NCBI RefSeq assembly: GCF_050717545.1
Contig: NZ_JBOITN010000039.1
Span: 35,132 to 99,131 of the forward strand
Origin: Clostridium_AD sp050717545
GTDB taxonomy: Bacteria; Bacillota; Clostridia; Clostridiales; Clostridiaceae
Length of the DNA stretch: 64,000 nucleotides
Reading direction: 5' to 3'
Shown here: piece by piece, positions 34,667 through 43,650 of the stretch
Numbering within the stretch: position 1 is the first letter of the stretch
How the letters are laid out: every line of letters begins with the position of its first letter
Made by a program: the position numbers and the translations under genes
The notes under the pieces: generated by a model
The model's input: only the letters and a program-made list of their open reading frames with translations
Told to the model about the DNA's origin: nothing
The model's database searches: none

Positions 34667-36127
34667 TTATTTTATTTCCTTTAATACTGCTACTAAATAA
34701 TCCCACATTCTATCTGTCGACGAGATGCTTAGATGTTCACCTGGTGTGTGTACATCATAAATATTAGGTCCAAAAGATATTTGATCAATATCGCCCTTAA
34801 ACTTTTCACTAAATAGTCCACACTCAAGACCTGCATGTATAGCTGATATTTCAGGACTTGCTCCAAATAAATTATTATACACTTTTTCAAATATTGGTTT
34901 TATCTTAGAACTAGTATTATATTCCCATTCTGGATAGTCAGATTCAAATTCAATTGTAGCTCCTACCATTTCAGCAATTACTATTGTTTCATCACATATT
35001 GCTTTTTTTAGACTTTTTACGGAACTTCTAATTGCTGAGTCGAATTCAATATCCGTATCACTTGTAGTAATAACACCTATATTGGTTGAACTTTGAACAA
35101 GTCCTGGAATTGCCATACTCATACTTTTAATGCCATTTGGAATTAAAAAAAGTATTTGAAGCGCTTTTGTAGTTGTGTCATCAGAAAAAATCCTAGAAAC
35201 TTTATTTTCTAGCACTTCAATATCTAACTTAATACTTGGATCGATAGTATTTAATTCATTTTGAAAAGTAGCATTCCATTGTGACAATTTTTGAGATACT
35301 ATATCTTTATCATTTTCCCTAAACAATATAGTAGCATCAGCATCACGTGGAATTGCATTGTTTTTAGCTCCGCCACTTATAAAGTTCATTTTAAAATCTA
35401 TAACTGATCGTAAATCCATTAAGAAACGTCCCATAAGTTTATTAGCATTTCCTCTTTCTTTGTTAATTTCCATTCCAGAGTGACCGCCTTTTAATCCTCT
35501 TAACTTAATGTTACAAGATATAAAGTTTTTATCTGCCTGCTGCCAAGTTATTTTAAGTCTTATTTTTTCACGAACCCCACCTGCGCAACTTACCAAAAGT
35601 TTTCCTTCTTCTTCTGAATCTATATTTATAAGTATTCTTCCCTCTAAATTATTAGGATCCAGTGCCTGGGCACCAATCATACCTACTTCTTCCCCAGTAG
35701 TTACGAGCAGCTCAATTGGGGGATGGGAAATATCATTTGACGCAAGCACTGCAAGACTCATTGCTACAGCAATTCCATCATCCGCTCCAAGTGTAGTTCT
35801 ATTTGCCCTTAAAAAATCGCCCTCTACAATAAATTCAATAGGATCTTTTAAAAAATCATGTTTTGATTCTATATTTTTTTCACAAACCATATCCATGTGA
35901 CCTTGAATAATTATATTTGGAGAATTTTCATATCCTACAGTACCTGGTTTTTTAATTATTACATTTAAAGCTTTATCCTGAATGAATTTTAAATTATATT
36001 TCTTTCCAAAGTTAACAAGCCAATCACTAATTGCTTTTTCATTTCCAGAACCTCTTGGGATCTCATTAATCTCTTTAAAATATTTAAACGCATTAAATGA
36101 ATTTAAATCCTTTAATTTTTCTAACAT
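34667..36127 (-). CDS. pepD: Aminoacyl-histidine dipeptidase (Xaa-His dipeptidase, M20)
   Basis: A 486-residue PepD-like zinc dipeptidase. M20 signatures: IPRGSGNEKAISDWL at the N-terminus, IIQGHMDMVCEKN (metal His and Asp), LGADDGIAVAMSLAVL (bridging Asp), TTGEEVGMIGAQAL (catalytic Glu), ALNIDSEEEG, and a late HAGLECGLF His. It cleaves dipeptides, often with a C-terminal His, in the cytoplasm. The start at 36127 (MLEKLKDLN) has AAGG nine bases upstream; an ATG at 36136 lies directly on that site. It is a single gene; a 147-bp AT-rich gap separates it from the Fur-family gene. Confidence 0.95.
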   Translation of the reverse strand: MLEKLKDLNSFNAFKYFKEINEIPRGSGNEKAISDWLVNFGKKYNLKFIQDKALNVIIKKPGTVGYENSPNIIIQGHMDMVCEKNIESKHDFLKDPIEFIVEGDFLRANRTTLGADDGIAVAMSLAVLASNDISHPPIELLVTTGEEVGMIGAQALDPNNLEGRILINIDSEEEGKLLVSCAGGVREKIRLKITWQQADKNFISCNIKLRGLKGGHSGMEINKERGNANKLMGRFLMDLRSVIDFKMNFISGGAKNNAIPRDADATILFRENDKDIVSQKLSQWNATFQNELNTIDPSIKLDIEVLENKVSRIFSDDTTTKALQILFLIPNGIKSMSMAIPGLVQSSTNIGVITTSDTDIEFDSAIRSSVKSLKKAICDETIVIAEMVGATIEFESDYPEWEYNTSSKIKPIFEKVYNNLFGASPEISAIHAGLECGLFSEKFKGDIDQISFGPNIYDVHTPGEHLSISSTDRMWDYLVAVLKEIK

Positions 36128-36181
36128 GTTTATCATCCTTTCTTTTAAAAGCCATTATTTTAAGTAGAAATATTCTTGAAA

Positions 36182-36730
36182 TTAAAAGAACATCATCTTA
36201 AGTCCAAATATTATTAAGATTATTCCTCCGATATAGTCAGCATACTTCCCAACAATTTCTATTTTTTTTAAATATTTAGATATTATAAAAGCTATTATTA
36301 CCATTACTAGCGTTACTAATCCAATAAATAATGTATCTTTTAATAATATAATATTTGTTATATCACCTAATACCGTAAAACCTATTACCATGGCATCTAT
36401 ACTTACAGATATTCCTAAAATAAAATACATCTTAGGTTTAAGTAGTGGGCATGTTCCTTGATTTTCTATACCTTCCTTAATCATAATCACTCCAACTAAC
36501 GATATAATTATACCACCAATTATGGTTGGCATTGAAGCTACATATGTATTAAAAAGAAATCCTGCATAAGCCCCTACATATGATAATGAAAATTGAAAAA
36601 AGGCAAAAGAAATTATAAATCCTATCTTGTTTGAAAACTTAGTTTGGCTATTTAATCCTATACATAAAGCCACTCCAAAAGCATCTAAAGATAATGCTAA
36701 TGCTATTATAAATAACGGATAAAAATCCAT
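36182..36730 (-). CDS. mntP: MntP-family manganese efflux pump
   Basis: A 182-residue protein with six membrane helices in two repeats of three. Each repeat has the family's acidic motif: ALSLDAFGVALCIGLN (helix 1) and GISVSIDAMVIGFTVL (helix 4). MntP pumps Mn2+ out of the cell. The length and layout are normal. GGGAGG lies 11 bases before the ATG. A promoter TTGACA-17-AATAAT is seen upstream (separate entry). No yybP-ykoY riboswitch is recognisable in the leader, although that element controls many mntP genes. Confidence 0.9.
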   Translation of the reverse strand: MDFYPLFIIALALSLDAFGVALCIGLNSQTKFSNKIGFIISFAFFQFSLSYVGAYAGFLFNTYVASMPTIIGGIIISLVGVIMIKEGIENQGTCPLLKPKMYFILGISVSIDAMVIGFTVLGDITNIILLKDTLFIGLVTLVMVIIAFIISKYLKKIEIVGKYADYIGGIILIIFGLKMMFF

Positions 36731-36832
36731 GTGTTATTTGGCCTCCCAATATTATTAGTTATATATATTTAATCTAATTTATTTATTATTATTCAATATA
36801 TAAAAATTTATGTGTATAACTTTCCATATACT

Positions 36833-36861
36833 ATTATTGATTATACAATCTTCATTGTCAA
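36833..36861 (-). promoter_or_regulatory. Sigma-A promoter of mntP
   Basis: On the minus strand: TTGACA (36856-36861), a 17-bp spacer and AATAAT (36833-36838), giving a leader of about 95 nt before mntP. Confidence 0.55.
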
Positions 36862-36975
36862 CCATGTTTTAGCCACATAATAGATATTGATAAAATTAAT
36901 TTTAATGATTATCACTTGTATATATTACGTTTTCTAGACTATAATATAAAGGATATTATACTAGGAGGTGTTGTA

Positions 36976-37920
36976 ATGCTTTCAATATACAGCAGTGCAG
37001 AAAACAAACAACTTACAATGCACGAAAATATAGAGCCAGGTTGCTGGATTAACCTGATAGACCCATCAGATGAAGAATTAATATTTATTTCTAAAAAAGC
37101 TAGTGTTCCCATGGATTTTTTAAGGGCTGCTTTAGATGAAGAAGAAACCTCACGTATTGACATAGAAGAAGATTGTACATTAATTATTCTAGATATACCT
37201 TTTACAGATATGGATGATAATTCTTTAACCTATGACACTTACCCCATAGCCATGATACATACTGACAAAGTTATAATTACAGTTTGTTTAAAAAACAGTA
37301 AGATATTATCCGATTTTGGCGAAGGAAAAATCAGCTCCTTCTTTACTTTTAAACGTTCAAGATTTATGCTCCAAATTTTATATAGAATTGCAAACTATTA
37401 TTTAGTATACCTAAGACAAATTGATAAAAAAAGCTATATAGTAGAAAAACAACTACATAAAACTTTAAGAAATAAAGAACTTATTCAGCTATTAGCTCTT
37501 GAAAAATCTCTTGTATATTTTTCAACTTCCCTAAGAGGAAATGAAATTACCTTAGAAAAAATGCTTAAACTAGACATTCTTCAAAGGTATGAAGATGATA
37601 AAGACGTCTTAGACGATGTTATTATTGAAAACAGACAGGCTATAGAGATGTGTACCATTTATACTAATATTTTAAATGGCACTATGGATGCCTACTCTTC
37701 AGTTATTTCGAATAAACTTAATGTAGTAATGAAATTTCTTGCAGCTATTACTATAGTTATGGCTATACCCAACATGATTTCCGGACTATTTGGTATGAAT
37801 GTAACTGGAATTCCATTCGGCGTTACTGGTATCGGTCTAGGATTTTGGTATATTGTTGCACTAATTGGCCTTATAGTTGTAACTGTTATTTATTTTCTCA
37901 ATAAAAAAGATATGTTTTAA
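36976..37920 (+). CDS. corA: CorA-family divalent cation transporter
   Basis: A 314-residue protein: a large N-terminal cytoplasmic domain (about residues 1-245, ending in a long helix), then two membrane helices with the family signature GMN in SGLFGMNVTGIPF (about 271-283). It forms pentamers that let Mg2+ (or Co2+, Ni2+) into the cell. The start at 36976 (MLSIYSSA) has a perfect AGGAGGTG eight bases upstream; the frame is open earlier but without a site. It is divergent from mntP across 245 bp. Confidence 0.95.
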   Translation: MLSIYSSAENKQLTMHENIEPGCWINLIDPSDEELIFISKKASVPMDFLRAALDEEETSRIDIEEDCTLIILDIPFTDMDDNSLTYDTYPIAMIHTDKVIITVCLKNSKILSDFGEGKISSFFTFKRSRFMLQILYRIANYYLVYLRQIDKKSYIVEKQLHKTLRNKELIQLLALEKSLVYFSTSLRGNEITLEKMLKLDILQRYEDDKDVLDDVIIENRQAIEMCTIYTNILNGTMDAYSSVISNKLNVVMKFLAAITIVMAIPNMISGLFGMNVTGIPFGVTGIGLGFWYIVALIGLIVVTVIYFLNKKDMF

Positions 37921-38007
37921 TAATCTTAAGGTTTATAACTAATTACGGAACATTTTAGGATCTTTTTCATATATTGGTATAGTAGAAATATTTGAAGGGA
38001 GCCTTTT

Positions 38008-38694
38008 ATGTTTTATTGCCCAAATAATTACAATGACGTATATTCTTTATATAGAGAACTCCCTATGGATAGGGTAAGCCCTATGATTTCATATATAAGA
38101 GTTCTTCATTCTTCACCTAAATCCCCAGCTGTTGATGTATATATTAATGACATGTTAAAATTTAAAAACCTTACCTATGGTTCTTTTACAGATTATATAA
38201 AGGTTATGACTGGTAATTACAATGTAAAATTATATGCTGCTGGTACTAAAATTTCGCCGGTACTTAATAAAAACATCTTTGTTCCATCTGGAAAAATATA
38301 CACAGTTGCAGCTATTGGACTATTGCCAAATATCGATATATTACTTGTTAATGAGCCTAAAATTATAGACCCTAGTAATATGGTCTATGTTAAATTCGCT
38401 CATTTATCACCTAACGCTGGTGCTGTAGATATTGCATTACCAGACGGCACAATTCTATTTGAAAATATTAGTTACAAACAACTTACTGATTATATACAGG
38501 TGCCTGCTGGAACCTACACGTTAGAGGTTAGACCTACTGGCACTAAAACCATTGCTTTATACGTACCTAATATAAATCTTAAACCGGAACGTTTTTACAC
38601 TGTTTATGCTATAGGTCTCGCTGGTGATCGTCCAGGTCTTCAAGCTTTAATTCCATTAGACGGTAGTTCTTATTTAGACTTACGTAACGAATAG
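38008..38694 (+). CDS. DUF4397-domain protein
   Basis: A 228-residue protein with two DUF4397 repeats (about residues 30-120 and 128-220). Each starts with a similar line, IRVLHSSPKSPAVDVYIND and VKFAHLSPNAGAVDIALPD, and each has a Y-x-V-x-A-I-G-L strand (YTVAAIGLLPN, YTVYAIGLAGD). The domain is a beta-sandwich often found in cell-surface proteins, but there is no clear signal peptide here. Function unknown. GGGAG lies seven bases before the ATG. It is a single gene with its own terminator 80 bp downstream. Confidence 0.9.
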   Translation: MFYCPNNYNDVYSLYRELPMDRVSPMISYIRVLHSSPKSPAVDVYINDMLKFKNLTYGSFTDYIKVMTGNYNVKLYAAGTKISPVLNKNIFVPSGKIYTVAAIGLLPNIDILLVNEPKIIDPSNMVYVKFAHLSPNAGAVDIALPDGTILFENISYKQLTDYIQVPAGTYTLEVRPTGTKTIALYVPNINLKPERFYTVYAIGLAGDRPGLQALIPLDGSSYLDLRNE

Positions 38695-38773
38695 CTATTA
38701 ATATTTTATAGCTTATATCAATAATTCCGTCTTTCTTTAAAACTTTTTGCTTTATCATTCTCTAGCCTTTGAC

Positions 38774-38806
38774 AAATAACTAGTATATTTTACTAGTTAT
38801 TTGTTT
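38774..38806 (+). terminator. Intrinsic terminator of the DUF4397 gene
   Basis: AAATAACTAGTA and TACTAGTTATTT form a 12-bp stem with a TATTT loop, followed by GTTTT. Confidence 0.85.
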
Positions 38807-38817
38807 TATTTTGCTTA

Positions 38818-38846
38818 TTGATGTGTTTATAATAAGATGTTATAAT
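38818..38846 (+). promoter_or_regulatory. Sigma-A promoter for PTS IIC gene
   Basis: TTGATG (38818-38823), a 17-bp spacer and TATAAT (38841-38846), 130 bp before the PTS IIC start. The leader contains a CAGCTG repeated at each end (38861 and 38910 regions) but I recognise no riboswitch. Confidence 0.6.
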
Positions 38847-38975
38847 ATTGTCAGCTGATTGTATATACACTAGAATATACATATGTAATCGTATTGAATA
38901 ACAGCTGATGTCTTTGCTCTAAAAAGTATTTATATCTACAACATAAAAAAGTATATTTCATTAGGGGGAAAATTC

Positions 38976-40001
38976 ATGGGTAAGTTCAAAATCATTTTAA
39001 AGAAAGCTTTAAAACGATATTTCTTAGATGCTTTAAGTGCAATGGCATTAGGCCTCTTTGCTTCATTAATCATCGGACTAATATTGAGTCAATTCTCAAA
39101 AATTCCTGGACTTAATTTTCTTAAAGAGTTCACAGAAATCATTTCAGCTAAATCTCCTGTAGTTGGCGCCGCTATTGGAGTTGCCGTAGCTTGGGGTTTA
39201 AAGGTCACTCCGCTTGCAATGTTCTCGTCTGCTGCTACTGGTGCCTTTGGATATATGTATATGGGAGGCGGTCCTGTTGGAGCATTCATTGCTGCAATAA
39301 TAGGTGCAGAACTTGGAAACTTGGTCTCTGGAAAGACAAAACTCGATATCGTAATAGTTCCTATTGTTACTATTATAACTGGAAGCATTGCAGGTAAATT
39401 TGTTGGACCTTATATTTCAACCTTTATGACTGATTTGGGCGCATTTATAAATTCAGCTACAACACTTATGCCTATACCTATGGGCATTGCGGTGTCTACT
39501 TTAATGGGACTAGCACTTACTGCTCCAATTAGTAGCGCTGCTATTGCAATTTCACTAAATATGTCTGGCCTAGCAGCAGGCGCTGCTACAGTTGGCTGTA
39601 GTGCTCAAATGGTAGGTTTTGCTGTTGCTAGTTATAGAGAAAATAAATTAAGTGGTTTATTATCACAAGGACTAGGCACGTCCATGTTACAAGTGCCAAA
39701 CATAGTAAAACGTCCTCAAGTTTGGATACCAGCAACCCTTGCAGGTGCAATACTAGGACCTTTATCAACCACGATTTTCGCAATGACAAACAATTCACTT
39801 GGAGCAGGTATGGGTACAAGTGGTCTTGTAGGTCAATTTGGAACCTTCGCAGCTATGCAGGCAAGCGCGCCAACCTCTGTGATAGTTTTAAAAATATTAT
39901 TGCTACATTTTATAGCTCCTGCTGCTTTGACCTTACTTTTCTCAGAAATCATGAGAAAAAAAGGTTGGATAAGAGAAGGAGACTTAAAGCTGAATGTTTA
40001 G
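38976..40001 (+). CDS. Orphan PTS transporter subunit IIC
   Basis: A 341-residue membrane protein of the PTS_EIIC_2 type: about ten helices with many Gly and Ala, and segments such as SPVVGAAIGVAVAWGLK, APISSAAIAISLNMSGLAAG and GPLSTTIFAMTNNSLGAGMG. The family is annotated as a PTS sugar-permease IIC, but no IIA or IIB domain or gene lies near. It may work without a phosphotransfer chain, or with subunits elsewhere. The substrate is unknown. GGGGG lies before the ATG at normal spacing. It is a single gene between its own promoter and a strong terminator. Confidence 0.85.
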   Translation: MGKFKIILKKALKRYFLDALSAMALGLFASLIIGLILSQFSKIPGLNFLKEFTEIISAKSPVVGAAIGVAVAWGLKVTPLAMFSSAATGAFGYMYMGGGPVGAFIAAIIGAELGNLVSGKTKLDIVIVPIVTIITGSIAGKFVGPYISTFMTDLGAFINSATTLMPIPMGIAVSTLMGLALTAPISSAAIAISLNMSGLAAGAATVGCSAQMVGFAVASYRENKLSGLLSQGLGTSMLQVPNIVKRPQVWIPATLAGAILGPLSTTIFAMTNNSLGAGMGTSGLVGQFGTFAAMQASAPTSVIVLKILLLHFIAPAALTLLFSEIMRKKGWIREGDLKLNV

Positions 40002-40009
40002 GCTAATGT

Positions 40010-40057
40010 TATAACAAAAGAATCTAGAGGCAAAATGCCTCTAGATTCTTTTGTTAT
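40010..40057. terminator. Bidirectional terminator between PTS IIC and padR
   Basis: A perfect 23-bp inverted repeat (starts TATAACAAAAGAATCTAG) with a two-base spacer, with runs of A and T on both sides, between convergent genes. Confidence 0.92.
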
Positions 40058-40062
40058 AATAT

Positions 40063-40518
40063 TTAATTATATAAATCACTATATATTATTTTAAATACCT
40101 CTAAAGCTTCTTCAATTTTACCACGCATTAGGTATTTCTTATTTTCTAATTCGCTTAAACCTTCATTGGTTATCTTATATATTTTCTGTGCTTTTTTTGA
40201 ATCATTCCACTCTCCAACAACCAATTTTTCTTTTTCTAATTTCTTTAAAAGGGGATATATTCCTCCTGTACTAGGAATCCAAAAACCATTTGTTCTATCT
40301 CCAATTTTATGAGATATATCATTTCCATTAGTTTCGCCTAAACTTAGAATATATAATACGTACAAAGGTAGTAGTCCTTTTGTGAATACTTGACCAACCG
40401 CTTCTTTTTCTTTCTGAACTTTCCGAAGCTCTAAGAGCTTTTTCTTGTATTCAACGTACAATCTCTTCTCCTGCGCTCTAATGTCTATCTCATTTTCTTT
40501 AGTTCCCATATCATCCAT
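40063..40518 (-). CDS. PadR-family transcriptional regulator
   Basis: A 151-residue regulator with a PadR winged helix (about residues 45-125): LYVLYILSLGETNGNDISHK, STGGIYPLLKKLEKEKLVVG and KIYKITNEGLSEL. A basic helix precedes the domain. PadR proteins usually repress their own operon and open on binding a small ligand. The SD (AGAGG) lies a rather long 14 bases before the ATG and overlaps the end of degV, six bp upstream, so translational coupling with degV is likely. A dyad over the degV promoter is a plausible target. Confidence 0.9.
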   Translation of the reverse strand: MDDMGTKENEIDIRAQEKRLYVEYKKKLLELRKVQKEKEAVGQVFTKGLLPLYVLYILSLGETNGNDISHKIGDRTNGFWIPSTGGIYPLLKKLEKEKLVVGEWNDSKKAQKIYKITNEGLSELENKKYLMRGKIEEALEVFKIIYSDLYN

Positions 40519-40524
40519 TTTTAT

Positions 40525-41373
40525 TTAAGGTTCCTCTATACAAACCATTCCTACTAACCCTGGTCCACTATGAACTCCTGATACAGGACTTATACATCCT
40601 CCAAATTCTATTGAAATAGCGTTTGAATGAGTGCTTATTCTTTCCATTACTTTTTTACTCTCGTCATATGCATCACCATGTAATATATAAACTTTACACT
40701 TCTTTTTATCTAAAATATCATTTGTAAGCTCTATAAGTTTATTAAGAGATTGCTTTCTACCCCTTACTTTGTAAGCGGTGCAATACTTACCGTCAGCATC
40801 AAATGATATTATAGGTTTAATATTTAAAAGTTCAGCTATTGTTCCTGCAACTTTTCCTATTCTTCCACCTTTTTTTAAATACTCCAGCGTTCCTACTACA
40901 AAATACAAATGTATTCTCTTTTTAATAGATGGAATAGCGGAAACAACTTCCTCGAAACTCTTTCCTTCTTGTATTAATTTTCCGCATTCTGTTACTATTA
41001 ATCCTTCACCAAGAGCAATAGATTGTGAGTCACATACATGAGTAATGATACTTGGATGATTTTCACTAGTAAGCTTCATAGCATTAAATATACCTGATAA
41101 CCCAGTAGATAATGTTATTGCTATAGCATGCGTATATCCCTCTTCTTCTAATTTTAAAAATAATTCCTCCATATCCTTCATTGATGGCAACGATGATGTA
41201 GGCACTTCTATTTTCATATTATCATAAACTTCTTGTGAGGTAATATCTATATTATCCGAATATTCTCTATCAGAATAGATAATCCTAAAAGACAATACAT
41301 TTATATTATATTTTTCTATTGCTTCACTTCTTAAATCACTTGTAGTGTCTGTTATAAGCGCTATTTTATCCAA
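40525..41373 (-). CDS. DegV-family fatty-acid-binding protein
   Basis: A 282-residue protein of the DegV family. Pieces seen: ITDTTSDLRSEAIEKYNINV, SLPSMKDMEELFLKL, ITLSTGLSGIFNAMKL, SQSIALGEGLIVTECG, LEYLKKGGRIGKVAG and a C-terminal SGVHSGPGLVGMV. DegV proteins bind a fatty acid and deliver it to the fatty-acid kinase system (FakB). The frame extends upstream to 41472, but a TTG at 41373 has GGAGGGG five bases upstream and gives the canonical start. It is first gene of a degV-padR operon. Confidence 0.93.
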   Translation of the reverse strand: MDKIALITDTTSDLRSEAIEKYNINVLSFRIIYSDREYSDNIDITSQEVYDNMKIEVPTSSLPSMKDMEELFLKLEEEGYTHAIAITLSTGLSGIFNAMKLTSENHPSIITHVCDSQSIALGEGLIVTECGKLIQEGKSFEEVVSAIPSIKKRIHLYFVVGTLEYLKKGGRIGKVAGTIAELLNIKPIISFDADGKYCTAYKVRGRKQSLNKLIELTNDILDKKKCKVYILHGDAYDESKKVMERISTHSNAISIEFGGCISPVSGVHSGPGLVGMVCIEEP

Positions 41374-41404
41374 ATTAACCCCTCCTACATTAAATAATAT
41401 CATT

Positions 41405-41447
41405 ATTATATCATAATGATTTATGTGTATCAATAGTGATACATAAA
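41405..41447 (-). promoter_or_regulatory. degV-padR promoter overlapped by a dyad
   Basis: On the minus strand: TTGATA (41428-41433), a 17-bp spacer and TATAAT (41405-41410). A dyad, TTTATGTGTATCA, ATAG, TGATACATAAA (41420-41447), covers the -35. PadR operators typically have an ATGT...ACAT form, as here. Autorepression by the co-transcribed PadR is a natural inference. Confidence 0.55.
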
Positions 41448-41518
41448 CAATCGTATCTACTAATCTATCCAAACAATTAGAATTATATTCATTTAAGCAA
41501 AAATATTACTATTTGTCC

Positions 41519-42649
41519 CTACTCTACGCCCATATCTTTACTGCCTAGCCTAATATTTTTAAACACCGTTATCAATTTTTCATTTCTTTCATTATCCTTA
41601 ATTGCGAGCCTTATGTATTGATTATTAAGTCCTCTAAAATTGTCTACTTCTCTTATTACAAACCCTCGTACTAGACATAGTTTATAAAGCTCCTCTGAAT
41701 TTAGTCCCCTTTCAAAGGTATGTCCATCTAATTTACATAACACATAATTTCCAAAGGTTGAAAACACTTTATTAATAAAGGAAATATTCTTTAATAATTT
41801 CATGAATCTAGGCCTTTCCTCCCTTATCCATTCTTTGCTTTTTTCAATATATAATTCATCCTTTAACACATGGCATGCAGCAACCTGTGCAAAACAATTT
41901 ATATTCCAAGGATTTTGTTTATCTTTCATTCTTTTTATTAAATCATTGTTACTACTTATTCCATATCCAAATCTTATACCCGGCATAGCAAAAAACTTAG
42001 TTAAAGCTCTTATTATAAATAAACATTTGTAATCTTTAACTTCATTTAAAAAACTATGCCCAGCATCCCCCGTAAATTCAATAAAAGCCTCATCTATTAT
42101 TATCACTTTGTTATTACTATCACAATATTTAAGAATTTTATGAAACTCATTTTTATCAATAATGTTCCCATTAGGATTATTAGGATTACCTAAAATTAAA
42201 CCTTCTACATTTTGTAGTTTATTTAGAATATCTTCATAATCATAAGAAAGCTGATCATATTCATGCTTTAATAATACGTTTTCATCCTTATTCTGTTTTA
42301 AGTAAGAAAATTCTATTCTACAGTTCCACCTTTTAGCATCGATTTCATACTCTACAAATGAAGGCACCACAATTAATAAGCTTTTATGACAAGATATAAC
42401 TAAGTCAATTATTTCTGCGGCTCCATTCCCTAAAACAAAATATTCCTCTGAGCAACCGGTATATTCATTTAGGGATTTTAACACGTCCCTATATTGAATA
42501 TCTGGGTACCTTGTTAATGCACTTACTGCTTCATTAACATTATCAGTAAAACTTTTAGGCACCCCTAATGGGTTTATATTAGAGCTATAATCTATTAATT
42601 TTTTGCCCTTAAGTAGTCCATTAGTATAAACATCTCCACCATGTATCAT
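41519..42649 (-). CDS. cobD: L-threonine-phosphate decarboxylase
   Basis: A 376-residue class II PLP-dependent aminotransferase-fold enzyme of the CobD type: MIHGGDVYTNG at the start, DYSSNINPLGVP, NGAAEIIDL, NPNNPNGN, IIDEAFIEF and the PLP-lysine segment ALTKFFAMPGIRFGYG. It makes aminopropanol phosphate, which links the lower nucleotide to the corrin ring. A histidinol-phosphate aminotransferase is the main look-alike, but the cob neighbours favour CobD. GGGAG lies seven bases before the ATG. It is last gene of the cobT-cobC-cobS-cbiK-cobD operon. Confidence 0.92.
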   Translation of the reverse strand: MIHGGDVYTNGLLKGKKLIDYSSNINPLGVPKSFTDNVNEAVSALTRYPDIQYRDVLKSLNEYTGCSEEYFVLGNGAAEIIDLVISCHKSLLIVVPSFVEYEIDAKRWNCRIEFSYLKQNKDENVLLKHEYDQLSYDYEDILNKLQNVEGLILGNPNNPNGNIIDKNEFHKILKYCDSNNKVIIIDEAFIEFTGDAGHSFLNEVKDYKCLFIIRALTKFFAMPGIRFGYGISSNNDLIKRMKDKQNPWNINCFAQVAACHVLKDELYIEKSKEWIREERPRFMKLLKNISFINKVFSTFGNYVLCKLDGHTFERGLNSEELYKLCLVRGFVIREVDNFRGLNNQYIRLAIKDNERNEKLITVFKNIRLGSKDMGVE

Positions 42650-42720
42650 TGAATTGCTCCCTTCTCCTGTACAATTTCCACTTCTTTTATAATTTTACTT
42701 TCGAGTATCATAGCGAAAAT

Positions 42721-43554
42721 TTAAATACCCTTATGAGTTTTGCATGCATTCATAAACCTTTTATTAATTACATCATTAATATGTTGTATATAAATGTCTT
42801 GAATATCGCTATTTTCTCCCAGTCCATGTAAATATATTTTAACTTTGAAACCTTCTTTTACTAAAATACTCTTCCAGGAATTTTTAGACTCTCCCGCCAT
42901 GTCATTTCTTACATGCTCCCCTGCTACTAGTAGCAGGGGCATTAAAATAACCTCTCTGCTTGATTGTGCTATAATATTCGGCATTATTCTATCCAAAGTT
43001 GGATACCCCTCTACCGTTGCTAAATGAACATTTTCAAAGCCTTTATCCCTTAAAACTCTTTCAAAGTAGCAATATGCTGCATTCGCAATATGGCTTGTGC
43101 CGTGTCCCATCAAAATCACTGTATCACTTGGTGGTAATTGCTTTGAAAGAGCAGTAAGCATTATAGCATAATCATCTGGTACACCAGGTTCTTCTCCTTT
43201 AAAATTTATAAGTGGTCTTCCTATCACAATATTTTGGAATGATTCAGATTCTTTATACGTATTAACTACATCATTTATGTAATCGAATTCAGACCCAGGA
43301 ATAACATGCAAAGGTTGAACAATAACATCGTTATACCCTTCATTTTTTAATTTTTCTAAAGCCTCTTCTGGTGTATCTATATAAATGTTGTCTCTCTTTT
43401 TAAGCACTTTAAGAATAACATGCGATGTAAATGCTCTTCTTATCTCATAACCCACAAATGTATTTTTTATTTTTTCTTCTATTTTATCAATAGTTACTTT
43501 TCTTGTATCACAATATGTAGTTCCAAAGCTTACAACTAAAATTGCCTTCTTCAT
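42721..43554 (-). CDS. cbiK: Sirohydrochlorin cobaltochelatase, CbiK type
   Basis: A 277-residue chelatase that inserts cobalt into sirohydrochlorin in the anaerobic B12 pathway. It starts VVSFGTTYCDTR and contains IVQPLHVIPGSEFD (His at the active site), ILMGHGTSHIAN (second His) and MPLLLVAGEHVRNDMAGE. No signal peptide is present, so it acts in the cytoplasm. The frame opens at 43605, but the conserved start is MKKAILVVSF at 43554, preceded by AAGGCGG. It lies 96 bp after cobS and 71 bp before cobD. Confidence 0.94.
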   Translation of the reverse strand: MKKAILVVSFGTTYCDTRKVTIDKIEEKIKNTFVGYEIRRAFTSHVILKVLKKRDNIYIDTPEEALEKLKNEGYNDVIVQPLHVIPGSEFDYINDVVNTYKESESFQNIVIGRPLINFKGEEPGVPDDYAIMLTALSKQLPPSDTVILMGHGTSHIANAAYCYFERVLRDKGFENVHLATVEGYPTLDRIMPNIIAQSSREVILMPLLLVAGEHVRNDMAGESKNSWKSILVKEGFKVKIYLHGLGENSDIQDIYIQHINDVINKRFMNACKTHKGI

Positions 43555-43650
43555 TTTTTCTTCCGCCTTAATAAATATTTTTATGATTTTATAGATCGCT
43601 TGCAATTATTAACCGTCCTCAATTAGGTATTATTTCTCCCGTTTTAAACC

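Noticed and set aside
36731..36861. Possible yybP-ykoY manganese riboswitch before mntP
   Set aside because: The leader is about 95 nt, AT-rich and lacks the conserved loops.
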